In this document: piece after piece, positions 30,401 through 39,162 of the stretch | How positions within the stretch are numbered: the first letter of the stretch is position 1 | How the letters are laid out: the number at the start of each line of letters is the position of its first letter | Assembly: GCA_016720935.1 (NCBI GenBank) | Contig: JADKJP010000005.1 | Location: forward strand, 1 to 64,000 | Length of the DNA stretch: 64,000 nt | DNA from: Bacteroidota bacterium | GTDB taxonomy: Bacteria; Bacteroidota; Bacteroidia; AKYH767-A; 2013-40CM-41-45 | Direction: 5' to 3' | Position numbers and translations under genes: made by a program | The notes under the pieces: model-generated | What the model was told of the DNA's origin: nothing | The model's database searches: none | The model's input: only the letters and a program-made list of their open reading frames with translations

Positions 30401-31467
30401 ATAATTCTCCCGGAGCTATTACCGGTGGTTCAGTGAATAGTTTTGTTCAAGGGTATCTGCGCCGTTATCTTGATGGCACTGCATCATCCTATGATTTTCC
30501 AGTTGGTCATATTATTAAACGATATCAAAAAGCGAATGTCCGCTTCACTACAAATACTACAATTCCGGATCTGCTCGTCAATTTCGAAAGTTATCCTTCA
30601 CTTCCCAACGGGCCGGTCTCTTCTGATTGTCTTGGGTACGATTACAGTTTATTCCCTGTTTTGGATAACGGATACTGGAACTTCATTGCTTCTGCCAATA
30701 ACAACAGTGGAACATTTGACTTGACGTTATTCAACACAAACTTTACAGCTGTTCCAATGTTTACAACTGTCGTTTCATCAACACTTACTCCACCATCATC
30801 GGCAAGCTGGTCCTTAAACGGAATCTGCAATATGGGAAGTACTCCTGCACAAACGAGACGCGACGGCTTAAATGGTTTTTCTTCATTTGGAACGGGAGTT
30901 TCAGGATCACCGTTACCAATTGAATTACTTTCTTTCAGTGGTTATGCAAATGGAAATAAAAATGTTCTGGAATGGATTACAGCCAGCGAAATCAACAATG
31001 ATTACTTTACGCTCGAACACTCGGCTGATGGGATCAGTTTTGAAGAAATTGCAAAAATAGATGGCGCGGGAAATAGTACCGAAGAAAAGCGATACACTGC
31101 ACTCGATGAATATCCGCTTCCCGGAAGAACATATTACAGGCTTAAGCAAACTGATTATGACGGGAAATTTACCTATAGCAATACAATTGTGCTTTTGAAC
31201 AAAACTAATTCAGAATCGACACAAGTGTCAATTCAACCCGGACAACATTTGCTGACTATACATTACAATTCACCATCAAATCACAAGATCCGAATTTCGA
31301 TATTGAATACTCTTGGAGAACAAATTATCACAGAAACAAAAACGATGAACAAAGGTCCTGAAAACTTCCAGGTTAATCTTGATGGATTCGCGGCAGGTAC
31401 ATATTTGCTCAAACTCGAAGATGAGAATGGCACGCCTGTATATACCGGTATTTTCTCTGAACTTTAA
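24427..31467 (+). CDS. Giant T9SS cargo protein with DUF7948 domain and 13 SprB-type repeats
   Basis: 2,346 residues. Signal sequence up to SKAIAQ, then a DUF7948-type region (about 73-305; FIRNVGQYGD ... SLVIDPFVSS), a propeller-like region (about 305-690), one Ig-like unit, and 13 SprB-type repeats of about 76 residues (757-1743). Each repeat follows 'SCGxxNGTITAxxSGGTAPYxYSI...F.GLSAGxYTVTVKDAxGC'. A beta-helix-like stretch follows (about 1745-2150; TDWHDKNNWGGC opening), then PLPIELLSFSG, a fibronectin-like unit, and a T9SS type A tail ending LKLEDENGTPVYTG. SprB-type repeats occur in the gliding adhesin SprB of Flavobacterium and in many other surface proteins. Adhesion is likely; gliding cannot be inferred from one cargo protein. 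No machinery genes lie nearby. Confidence 0.9.
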   Translation: MKQHSTHYIHKTFEFFFVLIMNACLLLPSKAIAQSPEIQDQPKVNLLSGKDSYSPSFTSAPDQDVFGTGGVFIRNVGQYGDLLESAPQMGKILFAYEGLEMPVLFTSKGLVYLQRKTHSLNESEREKLEAKGIPEAELEKRTTVTDRLLTMEWMHANPDPEIIVDQASAAYFTYGWLQEKADAYKKITYKNLYPGIDLVYTFDAIKKHGFEYSLIVSAGADLNLICMHYGGDLRKIKKEKDGSLIIRSDINGIQQSLPLSFYDEAGNLSSNGKVQLNTEYKITNDDVRFHFPDGYDQQRSLVIDPFVSSTANLTGGNAGKAKDIDFDYAGNIFVTGGGDGSIYKLAKYDPNGILQWTFNGTLAVPAWSFGTYYGGWVVEKTTGSTYLGQGFAPGAGFRIIRLNAAGIYDNYISTGNPSFQEDWKMLWSCNNGSPRILVAGGGTNSNINLGICTPPSTTISSVNITGIPYSVGTGWAQDISDIIIDPSNNDMYTIYGSLIGTPSLSNKIYKNTAPYSGTSVAWNITSGFTTIQEIANRPYLLGPQIDNSSNVLAVNSSYMFYWDGKNLKAFDKASGAGVGTPLSIAANTALMQGGIIADECNNIFVGSINGTVKVYKFTGSIFDDAADPDITISGFPTASVYDLLNNDAQKLLYVCGNGFVASIDISAYGCSSTVYSVAATTNCTTLSATALLSPNPPSGSTVTYILYNGTTQVASNSTGIFTSLLPNVTYTVHAIVNQTCSGTQTLTTFNIVAPNLSITKTDASCGSASGTITATASGGTGALSYSIDGVNYQSSGNFTGLSAGVYTLTVRDGNGCGNSGVVTIVNSNGPSVSLVKTDASCGIANGTITASGSGGTAPYSYSIDNGSFQGSPSFTGLLSGNHVITVKDATGCTNSGNILINNVGVTTITASTIGASCGNNNGSITATVSGGIAPYSYSLNGVNFVANNIFTGMASGNYTLTVKDSTGCINSIPLTLTDISGPVISATAVPTSCNSFTGTVTVSSSGGTAPVQFSLNNGLTFQTSTVFSGLQGGAYTVLARDANGCTNTISVIVNLSLPQVTDSAATASCNLSDGAIFAIGTGGIQPYQYSLNGSAFQSGNIFSGLSAGAYSLTIKDANGCTNSISPVVVNNASGLQITTSATISSCTLANGTITASGSGGTAPLQYSINGVTFQSSNTFSGLSAGAYTVTVKDAVGCTSQYRTVVNSIPGPSVTATATTTSCNSNNGTITANASGGTPTYQYSINGTTFQAGNVFTGLLSGAYTVTARDINGCTGTFPVVIANIGGGSGPTVTATSVPAQCGQSNGRIDANSSGGQNPTRHSIDGINYQGSGTFNNIPPGTYTVYARDANGCISTTTVVVGNVAGPQVTATTTPSLCGSGTGTITTTGSNGTPTYRYSIDGGNTFQTGTLFSGLTAGFYTVTIRDAANVCRNSIVVYVANSNGPSISATKTDASCGINNGIINASATGGVAPVSFSLNGINFQNSGTFTGLSAGQYAITAKDATGCINISSITVNAAPLPQVSASSTPEACGQGNGSINLTGSSGTLPYQYSIDGTTFQANGNFNGLSAGLYSLTLRDANGCISSTNVTVSGITGPQLSATSSAACSPGSGKIIVTGTGGTAPYQYSVNGVIFQTSFIFTNLAVGPYTVTIKDANNCINTTSVNVNPGSAPNISATTVAASCGSANGSITAFGSGGTAPYQYSINGINFQSATLFSGLSIGTYTLTIRDANGCTNSTTATISIASGTTLTWTGAVSTDWHDKNNWGGCVVPDCRYNVSIPGGPVNQPVISTQDASCRSITIISCARLTLTANRQLMVCNDYTNNGLFTAGNSSTVLFQDTCLGCAGGVIHNQIVTGVLAGTSKFWHFTVNKPAGTMVTLNQNTDITGNLTTINATSILNTNNRRIRLGGDFNNAAGGTTYINSFPSGFLEFIGTALQNYSAGGALDLQNVIINNTGAGVNLIGNNMSLSTSGSLSLQLGNIITNALEVTMKNNSPGAITGGSVNSFVQGYLRRYLDGTASSYDFPVGHIIKRYQKANVRFTTNTTIPDLLVNFESYPSLPNGPVSSDCLGYDYSLFPVLDNGYWNFIASANNNSGTFDLTLFNTNFTAVPMFTTVVSSTLTPPSSASWSLNGICNMGSTPAQTRRDGLNGFSSFGTGVSGSPLPIELLSFSGYANGNKNVLEWITASEINNDYFTLEHSADGISFEEIAKIDGAGNSTEEKRYTALDEYPLPGRTYYRLKQTDYDGKFTYSNTIVLLNKTNSESTQVSIQPGQHLLTIHYNSPSNHKIRISILNTLGEQIITETKTMNKGPENFQVNLDGFAAGTYLLKLEDENGTPVYTGIFSEL
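26697..29655 (+). repeat. Thirteen tandem SprB-type protein repeats
   Basis: The coding sequence holds 13 consecutive units of about 228 bases. Each opens with a Cys-containing turn (DASCG, PTSCN, PEACG and so on) and closes with 'DAxGC' or 'DANGC' plus a short linker. Conserved cysteines come in pairs per unit. DNA of different units is diverged, mostly at third positions, although some blocks such as those coding SGGTAP and FSGLSAG are very alike. Confidence 0.9.
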
Positions 31468-31832
31468 TATCGAGATTGATAGATTTTACGTCATAAAATT
31501 ATCTGTATCTGTTCTTCAAGAATCGAAATGAAAGCATGGTTTTGTGAATTCGAGCAAAACCTCGCTCTTTCTTCAGGGTACACCAGTACTGACCTCAGAC
31601 TTATTTAAACTGCTAATCTTTGGATTAGTATTGCATGGAAGTTCGTCCTCTTTGAATATTTTTCCATTTTATCAGAAAATAAATCATTTTCGAAACATTC
31701 TGAAATTTGTACAATTAATTTACCACAATTTCTATTCTTTAAATTAGGCAAAATGCCGAATTTTCATAAATTGCGATGCAATGGGATTGAACTTCCCATC
31801 CTTTTATTTCTATCGTTTTAATTATAACCAAC
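31468..31832. other. Gene-free gap before the next cargo gene
   Basis: 365 AT-rich bases between two plus-strand giant genes. No hairpin terminator, RNA gene or convincing open frame is visible. A TTTG at about 31708 followed by TATTCTTT at about 31733 loosely resembles a Bacteroidota promoter, but the match is poor. Confidence 0.35.
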
Positions 31833-34800
31833 ATGAAAACTCAATTACTCAAGATTGCTCTTGGCTTGCTTATTTTTTCGTGCTTCAATGTGAATGGACA
31901 ATCCGTTCAGTTAAACTGGGCAGCCCACGATGGTGGCCCCGGAATCAACGAAGATTACGCAAGCGGAACCACACAGGATGCACAGGGAAATACGTACATA
32001 ACAGGTATGGTAGCGGAAGCCATGGGGCTTTCCGTAATCAATAGCATTATGACTGTCAAACTGGATCCGAACGGAGATGTGTTATGGAAGAAGTATTACA
32101 TCAATCCAACCGGAGACAATTGTTATCCGACAGGTATTGCTTATGATGGTTCCTCCGCTATCTATATTACCGGAAACGCATTGGATGGGAGTCAGCACTC
32201 GCAAATCATTTTGATGAAATATGATTTATCCGGTTCCTTGCAATGGATTCGACAATACAGTGACCCGGCAACAGATTCGGATTTGTCAAATGGTATCGCT
32301 ATTGGAAGCGCGAATCAAATTTATCTTGCTGCTTCCTGCCAGGATAGTCTTGCAACTACATCTCAATTCAGAACAATAAAATACGACGCCAATGGCAATT
32401 TTCAATGGCAGAAGGATTTTTCACTTGGATTTACAGGAGCCAACCAGGCCAGTGCAATTTGTGCGGATGCATCCGGCAACTGTTATGTCGCCGGGAATTG
32501 CAGGACAGCGAATCAATATAACAATGTGGTAACCGTCTCCTATAATTCTGCAGGGTCCGTAAACTGGTCCAGCACGAAGTATACTTCATCAAATGATTAT
32601 GCTGTTGCCATCATTCGTTCATCTGCAGGAAATATTTTTACGGCAGGCTCTCTCAATAATTACGCAACAGTCACCAGATACACTTCCGGCGGCAATGAAG
32701 ACTGGAGCAATTATACTACGGAAATATACGCCTATTCAATGGCGCATGATATCGCGGTGGACCCTTCCGGGAATGCTTATATCACAGGAACCTATTATTT
32801 CACAGTCAATAATGATCTCACTACAGTAAAGTTCAATACCACAGGTACTCCAACCACATTTGTTTATGGAACTGCCAACGATTATGAAGCAGGCATCTCT
32901 GTTGAATGTGATGCCGCTGGTTTTATCTATACGATGGGTTATTCAAATACGGGAGGACATTATGATTATTGTCTGTTAAAACACAATAATTCAGGTAGCC
33001 TTCAATGGAATAAAACAGTTACCCGAAGTGTGAGCTATGACAGCTATTTAAATTACCTGCATGGCCAATACTTAAGTGTTGATGCAGGAGGAACATTTAC
33101 AATTGCCGGTTTTGATTTTCAACTTTTGACCGCGGAAGATTTTCTGTGTACGCGATTTTCAGGTTCCGGAGCTATTCAATGGAATAAACTGATTTCACGT
33201 TCAAATAACAGTTACGATTTCCCGAGCGGAAGCGTCATGGATGCCGATAGAAATATTTACGTGACAGGCTCCGGAGAAGGGCGAGATGGAGGATTGAATG
33301 TTTATACAGTTTGTTATGACAAGCATGGAGCAAAACGATGGGAAGATCTATACATTCAATTGTATGAAACAGGGGAATCATCGATAATAGCTGTTGATAA
33401 TAACCAGAATACCTACGTTGCCATTTATGCAGGTGGTTACAACTTTAATCCGATACATGCGCCGGGAAATCCAACTTACAGAATGAGATTGGTCAAATAT
33501 GATCCCAATGGAAACAGAGTCTGGGATATTTACACCCCGGAAGAAGTTTATCCGGCTGATATTAAAATCGATCAGAATGGAAATATTTATGTTCTCGGAA
33601 CTTTAAATTACTCTGTTAGTCCTACAGAAATAATTTTGAAAAAATACGATCCATCCGGAACTGAAACATGGTCACGCACTCTTTCATGGATGAATGACAA
33701 CTATGGAATTTCGCTTGCTCTGGATGACCAGGCTACAAGTTATGCTGCATTCACAAGTTTTGATAACCTGGGTTTTTCAGATGCAGTGGTTGCAACATGG
33801 GATGTCAATGGCAATCCGGGTTGGACCAGCGGCTACCTTGGTTTCGGAGGTAGCCCGGACGCACACAAAATAAAAGTTGACAGTCTTCACAATTGTTTTT
33901 TGTTTGTCGAAAGTATAACCGGTCTTACCGACAGAGATATGAGTGTCGAAAAATTCGATGCCTCTGGATCTTTCAGAATGGAAGTCCGTTATGACGGACC
34001 ATCACATCTTGCAGATTTCTGTTATGATATGGAGATCGATAATCATGGATTCGCCTATATCACCGGAAGCACTTCTTCTCCCACAACCGATTTGGACATG
34101 GTTGTCGCGAAATTAGACATGAACGGTAATGTCGGATCTATAGACTGGTCGACCATTTATGATAGTCCGACAAGTGGTTATGATCACGGGAATAAAATAA
34201 CAACAGATCCATTTGGTAATATTTACGCAAGCGGATTGGTTCAACCCCTCAATCAGGATGCTGACTTTATTATTTTCAAATACGATGGAAATGGTAGTGA
34301 ATTATGGAGAACGATTTACAATGCTCCCGCGGATGGCTTCCACACTCCGGATGCCGGGATATTTTCTACCGGATTAGGCGAAGTTTATGTTGCCGGTCAC
34401 GGATTATGGGATGATTCAACATCATCCGATTACATCACATTGAAATATTGTGAAACACCGGTGATTAGTGCGAATGGAAATACTTCATTCTGTCCCGGAG
34501 GATCTGTCGTCTTGAGTGTTCCCCAGGCTTACACATATGAATGGAGTACCGGAGAAACTACACAATCCATTTCAGTCAATGCCGCAGGAACTTATACAGT
34601 GACCAGCAATGGATGCGCTACATCCTTGCCAACAACAATCACAGTCTACACACCACCAACGGCAACCATAAATCCTTCCGGTATAGTTGATATTTGTGAT
34701 GGTGACATCACCACACTCACCGCCTCCTCCGCCAGTGCATATGTTTGGACTCCCGGTGGAGCTTCAACTCCGAGTATCCAGGTAAGCAATTCAGGATCAT

Positions 34801-35600
34801 ACGTTGTTACTGTTACAGATAATCATGGCTGTTCAGCTACATCACCGTCGACCCAGGTTATCGTCCATTCACTTCCTGTTGTTTCAATTTCTCCATCAAA
34901 TCCCGCTCCTATTTGTCTGGGCGATACAATCGCATTGACTTCGACACCTGGTGTATCTTATTTATGGTCACCCGGAAATGAAACAACATCCTACATCAAT
35001 GTTTGGCAGAGCGCAAATTATTTTGTGAATGTGACAGATAATAATGGTTGCACCGGTTCTTCAGCTCCTGTGACTCTTACCGTGAATCCACTTCCAAATC
35101 CAACATTTAGTTTACAGGACACCATCTGTATTCATGATACATTAGTGCTTAATGCTAATCCCACCGGTGGAATATTTTCCGGGCCGGGAGTTGTAAACAA
35201 TGTTTTTCATACAGATTTATCAGGACAAGGAAGTGTAACACTGACTTATTCCTACACAGATCCGGGTACTGGCTGTTCAGCTTCGGTGGATCAGTCTATT
35301 TTTGTTGACGTATGTTCAGGAATCACGATGAATCCTGCATCTTCCACCGGACTTGCTGTTTATCCTAATCCTGCCAGTATGATGGTACAAATTGATTTGA
35401 ATTTGATTTCTCGGGATAATATTCAATTAAATGTGCTGGATATTTCAGGCCGACTGATAAGAAGCATCGTGAATGAAATCACATCATCAGGAAATCACCT
35501 GTATAATTTTTCAACAGAAGAGTTAGCTAACGGTGTTTACTACATCACTTTACAATCCGACCATCAGCAGGCGGTTGTCAGGTTATGTGTAAACAACTAA
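31833..35600 (+). CDS. T9SS cargo protein with SBBP-type propeller and Ig-like domains
   Basis: 1,255 residues. Signal peptide MKTQLLKIALGLLIFSCFNVNGQ. From about residue 25 to 870 there are some fifteen beta-propeller (SBBP-type) units, each with 'GNxYITG' and 'KYDxxGxxxW' strands. Three or four Ig/PKD-like units follow (about 874-1160), opening 'FCPGGSVVLS', 'ICDGDITTLT' and 'ICLGDTIALT'. The end is a T9SS type A domain (GLAVYPNPASMMVQIDL ... ELANGVYYITLQS). Secreted or surface-bound; no catalytic motif, so a structural or binding role is likely. The DUF6624 gene starts 28 bases after it and may be co-transcribed. Confidence 0.9.
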   Translation: MKTQLLKIALGLLIFSCFNVNGQSVQLNWAAHDGGPGINEDYASGTTQDAQGNTYITGMVAEAMGLSVINSIMTVKLDPNGDVLWKKYYINPTGDNCYPTGIAYDGSSAIYITGNALDGSQHSQIILMKYDLSGSLQWIRQYSDPATDSDLSNGIAIGSANQIYLAASCQDSLATTSQFRTIKYDANGNFQWQKDFSLGFTGANQASAICADASGNCYVAGNCRTANQYNNVVTVSYNSAGSVNWSSTKYTSSNDYAVAIIRSSAGNIFTAGSLNNYATVTRYTSGGNEDWSNYTTEIYAYSMAHDIAVDPSGNAYITGTYYFTVNNDLTTVKFNTTGTPTTFVYGTANDYEAGISVECDAAGFIYTMGYSNTGGHYDYCLLKHNNSGSLQWNKTVTRSVSYDSYLNYLHGQYLSVDAGGTFTIAGFDFQLLTAEDFLCTRFSGSGAIQWNKLISRSNNSYDFPSGSVMDADRNIYVTGSGEGRDGGLNVYTVCYDKHGAKRWEDLYIQLYETGESSIIAVDNNQNTYVAIYAGGYNFNPIHAPGNPTYRMRLVKYDPNGNRVWDIYTPEEVYPADIKIDQNGNIYVLGTLNYSVSPTEIILKKYDPSGTETWSRTLSWMNDNYGISLALDDQATSYAAFTSFDNLGFSDAVVATWDVNGNPGWTSGYLGFGGSPDAHKIKVDSLHNCFLFVESITGLTDRDMSVEKFDASGSFRMEVRYDGPSHLADFCYDMEIDNHGFAYITGSTSSPTTDLDMVVAKLDMNGNVGSIDWSTIYDSPTSGYDHGNKITTDPFGNIYASGLVQPLNQDADFIIFKYDGNGSELWRTIYNAPADGFHTPDAGIFSTGLGEVYVAGHGLWDDSTSSDYITLKYCETPVISANGNTSFCPGGSVVLSVPQAYTYEWSTGETTQSISVNAAGTYTVTSNGCATSLPTTITVYTPPTATINPSGIVDICDGDITTLTASSASAYVWTPGGASTPSIQVSNSGSYVVTVTDNHGCSATSPSTQVIVHSLPVVSISPSNPAPICLGDTIALTSTPGVSYLWSPGNETTSYINVWQSANYFVNVTDNNGCTGSSAPVTLTVNPLPNPTFSLQDTICIHDTLVLNANPTGGIFSGPGVVNNVFHTDLSGQGSVTLTYSYTDPGTGCSASVDQSIFVDVCSGITMNPASSTGLAVYPNPASMMVQIDLNLISRDNIQLNVLDISGRLIRSIVNEITSSGNHLYNFSTEELANGVYYITLQSDHQQAVVRLCVNN

Positions 35601-35628
35601 ATCTGAAATCCCGGCATCACATTTCTAA

Positions 35629-36228
35629 ATGGGATATCGGGAAATTCATATACACATTTTGAAAAAGTACTTATTCCTCGCCCTCCTTTTTCTGTCATTT
35701 GAATCGGAGTTGTTTTCACAAGCCGGGTGTGATACTGCAGGTATTGTAAAACAACTTGCTTTCGTATTTGAAAGGGATCAGTCTGTCAGAAAATCCGACG
35801 ACTCGATTGCCTATAGGTCCATGATTGACAGCAGCAATCTTTCTTATGTGGAAGAACTTATTCGCAACTATGGATGGCCGGGTAAAAGTTTTGTCGGGGC
35901 AAAGGGCAATTATACAATCTGGCTGATCATCCAACATGCAGATCTTGCAACACAGGAGAAATATCTTCCTCTGTTAATTCAGTCTGTTGCCGATAGCGAA
36001 TCCCGGCCTGTTGATCTGGCTTATTTACAAGATCGCATCTTCATGCATCAGGATAAAAAGCAGGTTTACGGAACACAGGTATGGATGAATCCCAAAACAG
36101 GTCTTCAGGAATTCTGGCCGATTGAGGATGAGAAAAATGTAAATATCCGTCGAAAAGAATTAGGAATGTCAACTTTGGAAGAATATGCCGGATACTTTGG
36201 CATTGAATACAAATTACCGAAAGAATAA
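35629..36228 (+). CDS. DUF6624 secreted protein
   Basis: 199 residues. N-terminal signal (KKYLFLALLFLSFESELFSQ). The mature part carries the DUF6624 pattern: DSSNLSYVEELIRNYGWPGK, the alternation 'AWLIVQHAD' seen here as NYTIWLIIQHAD, then YLPLLIQSVADSES, LAYLQDRIFMHQDKKQVYGT and QEFWPIED. Function of the family is unknown. It converges on the phosphoesterase gene, leaving 64 AT-rich bases between. Confidence 0.85.
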   Translation: MGYREIHIHILKKYLFLALLFLSFESELFSQAGCDTAGIVKQLAFVFERDQSVRKSDDSIAYRSMIDSSNLSYVEELIRNYGWPGKSFVGAKGNYTIWLIIQHADLATQEKYLPLLIQSVADSESRPVDLAYLQDRIFMHQDKKQVYGTQVWMNPKTGLQEFWPIEDEKNVNIRRKELGMSTLEEYAGYFGIEYKLPKE

Positions 36229-36292
36229 TTTTTTAGAGATGAATATTTAAATTTTTTCGTCACTTTAAATTTCATTCTCAAACATCCCACAC

Positions 36293-38890
36293 TTAAGGAT
36301 GGACAACCATTAATAATAATAAAAAGTTATTCTCCATCAGGCTATAGTCAGAAGACTCTACCAGCAGATCTCCTGTTAAATCTCCCGACACATATCCATT
36401 TTGAATCAATTGCGAAGAATTTTCAACACTATTAAAATCTGCACTATCCACAACACCATCCTGATTCACATCGCCACCATAAAGTGCCGCGCTGCCGTCC
36501 GGTAAAATAATTTGATTGGAAGCATAGGCTTGTGATGCTGAAGTTGTAAAATCATAATTGGTTGTAACAATATTCAGCAAAACCGGAGCACCGCTCCAGA
36601 CTTCAAGACTGTTGCGGTGAGTAACATCAAGATAGTAATTGACTCCTGACAAAGCTGACGGAAATAAAAAAGTACCGTAACCCGATGTATTCAAGGGTCC
36701 GCTCTTGCTGGCAACAACAGTGTAGGGAGAAAAAGTACTTCGCAGTCGTACAGTAACAGTGTCACAATTTGCTAATCCGGACACTTCGCGCATCAGTCCT
36801 CCGGATAAATAGAATCCCTGAATGAACAGCCTTATCTGAAGCGCACTCGTTTGGACAATTGTAAGAGTTGTGCTGCTATTAACCGTGCCGCAGGGAGTAA
36901 TGACTGTAACATTACCGCTAACTGCTCCGACGGGAACAGTAAATGTGATTTGCGAAGCATTTAATATAGAGAACGCGACAACCGAACCATTCAATTTAAC
37001 AGAAGTTGCACCTGAAAAATTGGATCCATTGATTGTAACCAAAGTTCCTGGAGCTGCAGTTGAAGGATTAAATCCCGTAATACCAGGAGGAGGAGTTGCA
37101 ACTACATTGATCACGTTGCTGGTTGCTGAACAACCATTGTTTCCTGAAATAGACACCGAATAATTTCCGGTGGTGCTAATGGAAACGGAAGAAGTCGTTG
37201 CACCATTGGACCATAAATATGCGGGCGCCTGTGTACAACTTAAAACCACAGATCCGCCCTGGCAAAAGCTTGTCGGCCCCGATGCAGTAATCGTTGGGAA
37301 ACTTACAGGATACGTTAATAAAACGTCATCCAATCTGTATTGAGTAGCAGTACCATTCTGTTTGAATTGAATACTCAATGTGGATGAGGATGGAATTGTT
37401 CCTGTTGCGGTGCGGTAATGCCAGATAGCTGTTCCGGTACCCGTTGGCAGCGCAGTAAATGAAAGCTGTGAATAATTAGTCCCATCAGTGCTTACCAATA
37501 CCTGGAAATCCGAACCATTTGAAGCGGTTGTACTTTTAAACAGACCAAAGGAAAGTTGAAGCCCGCTCAATCCGCTGGTATTAATACCTGAAATGATAAA
37601 ATTTCTTCCAACGGTATTGGTTACAAACACATTCGCCCCACCGGAGGCTGTTGCATAACCTATAGAATTAGAGCTTCCTCTTATATCCGCAGATCCTGTC
37701 ATGGTGTAGGAATCATTGTCAAATCCATTTGCTGATTCGTGAGCAGCAATTGTGGTTGTACCGCCTACTGTCCCCATCGTTTCGCCAAAAACTGTTGCTG
37801 TCGCGGAAAAAGGTTGCATTGCAACGGCCCATGATGGCGATGTAGAAGTACATCCATTTGCATCAGTGATCGTCACTGAATAAGATCCGGCAGTACTCAC
37901 GGAAATAGATCCGGTAGTTGCTCCATTCGACCAAAGATAAGAGGAACTTACTGGTGCTGTTAATGTTGCGGAACTGCCCTGACAAAAGATGGATGGCCCA
38001 CTTACAACAGGATCCTTCGCACAAGGGTTCCAGCAATAATCAATGGTAGTAGCAGAGGCTGCAGCGCCGGCATGTGGCAGACTGTACATGTCTTCCACCA
38101 TTCTTAGTACGTTGTAATGATTAATTGTGTTTGAATATGAACCCGGTTTAACATGTTGACCAATGATAAATGTAAGGATATGTTGTCCGGACAAATCATC
38201 GTCTTCATCAAAAGTAAAAACCAATAAACTATTGTGTGTTTTTGCCCATTGAATGTAGGCATCAAGTTGACCTTGACTCCAGCTGTCGCCTATTGCAATC
38301 CGGGAAGGATCCGTACCATCATGCATTCCATGAACCAGGTTTGGTACAACAAACGCGACAGTAGGAAGCAAACTAAAATTAGAAGGAAAGGCCGTATACG
38401 GTTGATTACTTGTTGACGGAATTCCATTCGTAGATCCACCCTGCCAATTCACCCAGGGGTTATGTTTGCGGGCGTACAAGCCGGACACAGAATCATTCGC
38501 TCCAACACTTGGCAAATCTTCGGAATAGCCGGTGAATGTTCTTCCGGCAGCAATCAATGAAGCGCCCAGATTTCGCGTTGTGAATGGAAGAATATCAGGA
38601 ACGTTATTATCGACAACGCCCTGATTTGATCCGGAGAAAAACTGCAAATAATTTGGTTGACTGGGATGAGAAAGCCCGAAAGACTGCGTGAACAAAGCAC
38701 ACTGTTGATCCGCGAACAAACTATTGATGTATGGAGCTGCAGAAGAGCCGACAATTTCCTGGTAAGCATGATTCTCCATCATTACGATCACAATGTGATC
38801 CGGTGTCGGGAGATAGGCAAAAGTTTTTTGAGAACTAAAGCCTGACAAGATCAGGAGCATGTAGATGTATCCACTTCGTAAATATCCCAT
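36293..38890 (-). CDS. Secreted phosphoesterase-family protein with Ig-like, TIG and dockerin-like C-terminal modules
   Basis: 865 residues. Signal about 1-26. Residues 30-295 are a phosphoesterase of the phospholipase C/acid phosphatase type (PF04185): IVIVMMENHAYQEIVG (MMENH at 37-41), LSHPSQPNYL and VFTFDEDDDLSGQH. Then an Ig-like unit (about 300-355), a jelly-roll-like module (about 362-527) containing NGFDNDSYTMTG, a second Ig-like unit, and an IPT/TIG domain (about 598-677; FNPSTAAPGTLVTINGSNF). The last 183 residues form the tail shared with two other proteins here: LFIQGFY, CDT, HRNSLEVWSG, GDVNQDGVVD, SSDYSLMENN, ending HP. There is no T9SS type A domain. Likely an exported phosphatase or phospholipase held at the surface by its tail; the last point is inference. 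Confidence 0.85.
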   Translation of the reverse strand: MGYLRSGYIYMLLILSGFSSQKTFAYLPTPDHIVIVMMENHAYQEIVGSSAAPYINSLFADQQCALFTQSFGLSHPSQPNYLQFFSGSNQGVVDNNVPDILPFTTRNLGASLIAAGRTFTGYSEDLPSVGANDSVSGLYARKHNPWVNWQGGSTNGIPSTSNQPYTAFPSNFSLLPTVAFVVPNLVHGMHDGTDPSRIAIGDSWSQGQLDAYIQWAKTHNSLLVFTFDEDDDLSGQHILTFIIGQHVKPGSYSNTINHYNVLRMVEDMYSLPHAGAAASATTIDYCWNPCAKDPVVSGPSIFCQGSSATLTAPVSSSYLWSNGATTGSISVSTAGSYSVTITDANGCTSTSPSWAVAMQPFSATATVFGETMGTVGGTTTIAAHESANGFDNDSYTMTGSADIRGSSNSIGYATASGGANVFVTNTVGRNFIISGINTSGLSGLQLSFGLFKSTTASNGSDFQVLVSTDGTNYSQLSFTALPTGTGTAIWHYRTATGTIPSSSTLSIQFKQNGTATQYRLDDVLLTYPVSFPTITASGPTSFCQGGSVVLSCTQAPAYLWSNGATTSSVSISTTGNYSVSISGNNGCSATSNVINVVATPPPGITGFNPSTAAPGTLVTINGSNFSGATSVKLNGSVVAFSILNASQITFTVPVGAVSGNVTVITPCGTVNSSTTLTIVQTSALQIRLFIQGFYLSGGLMREVSGLANCDTVTVRLRSTFSPYTVVASKSGPLNTSGYGTFLFPSALSGVNYYLDVTHRNSLEVWSGAPVLLNIVTTNYDFTTSASQAYASNQIILPDGSAALYGGDVNQDGVVDSADFNSVENSSQLIQNGYVSGDLTGDLLVESSDYSLMENNFLLLLMVVHP

Positions 38891-39162
38891 AGATGATTTT
38901 TCATTAAACAGAAAACCGTCGGGGGAAACGGAAACATAAACTGGTCCGGGCAGAATACCCGGTTTTGAAAAGATAAATTTAGGAGATTATTTTAACAATA
39001 CAACATGATAAACGTCAAGTCAGATAGCTCTTTTGAAGTTAGACATAATTATTTCTGCCTTATTGCCTTGATAAAACCTTAGAATGTATCTGACACTGGG
39101 GAACACGGACTAAGGTAAAATGTCTATCTTCAAGGTTTGTTATTTTTAAAATTAGTAATTCA

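Noticed and set aside
24427..31467. Evidence that the organism glides
   Set aside because: SprB-type repeats are found in many non-gliding species; none of the gliding or T9SS machinery genes is in the window.
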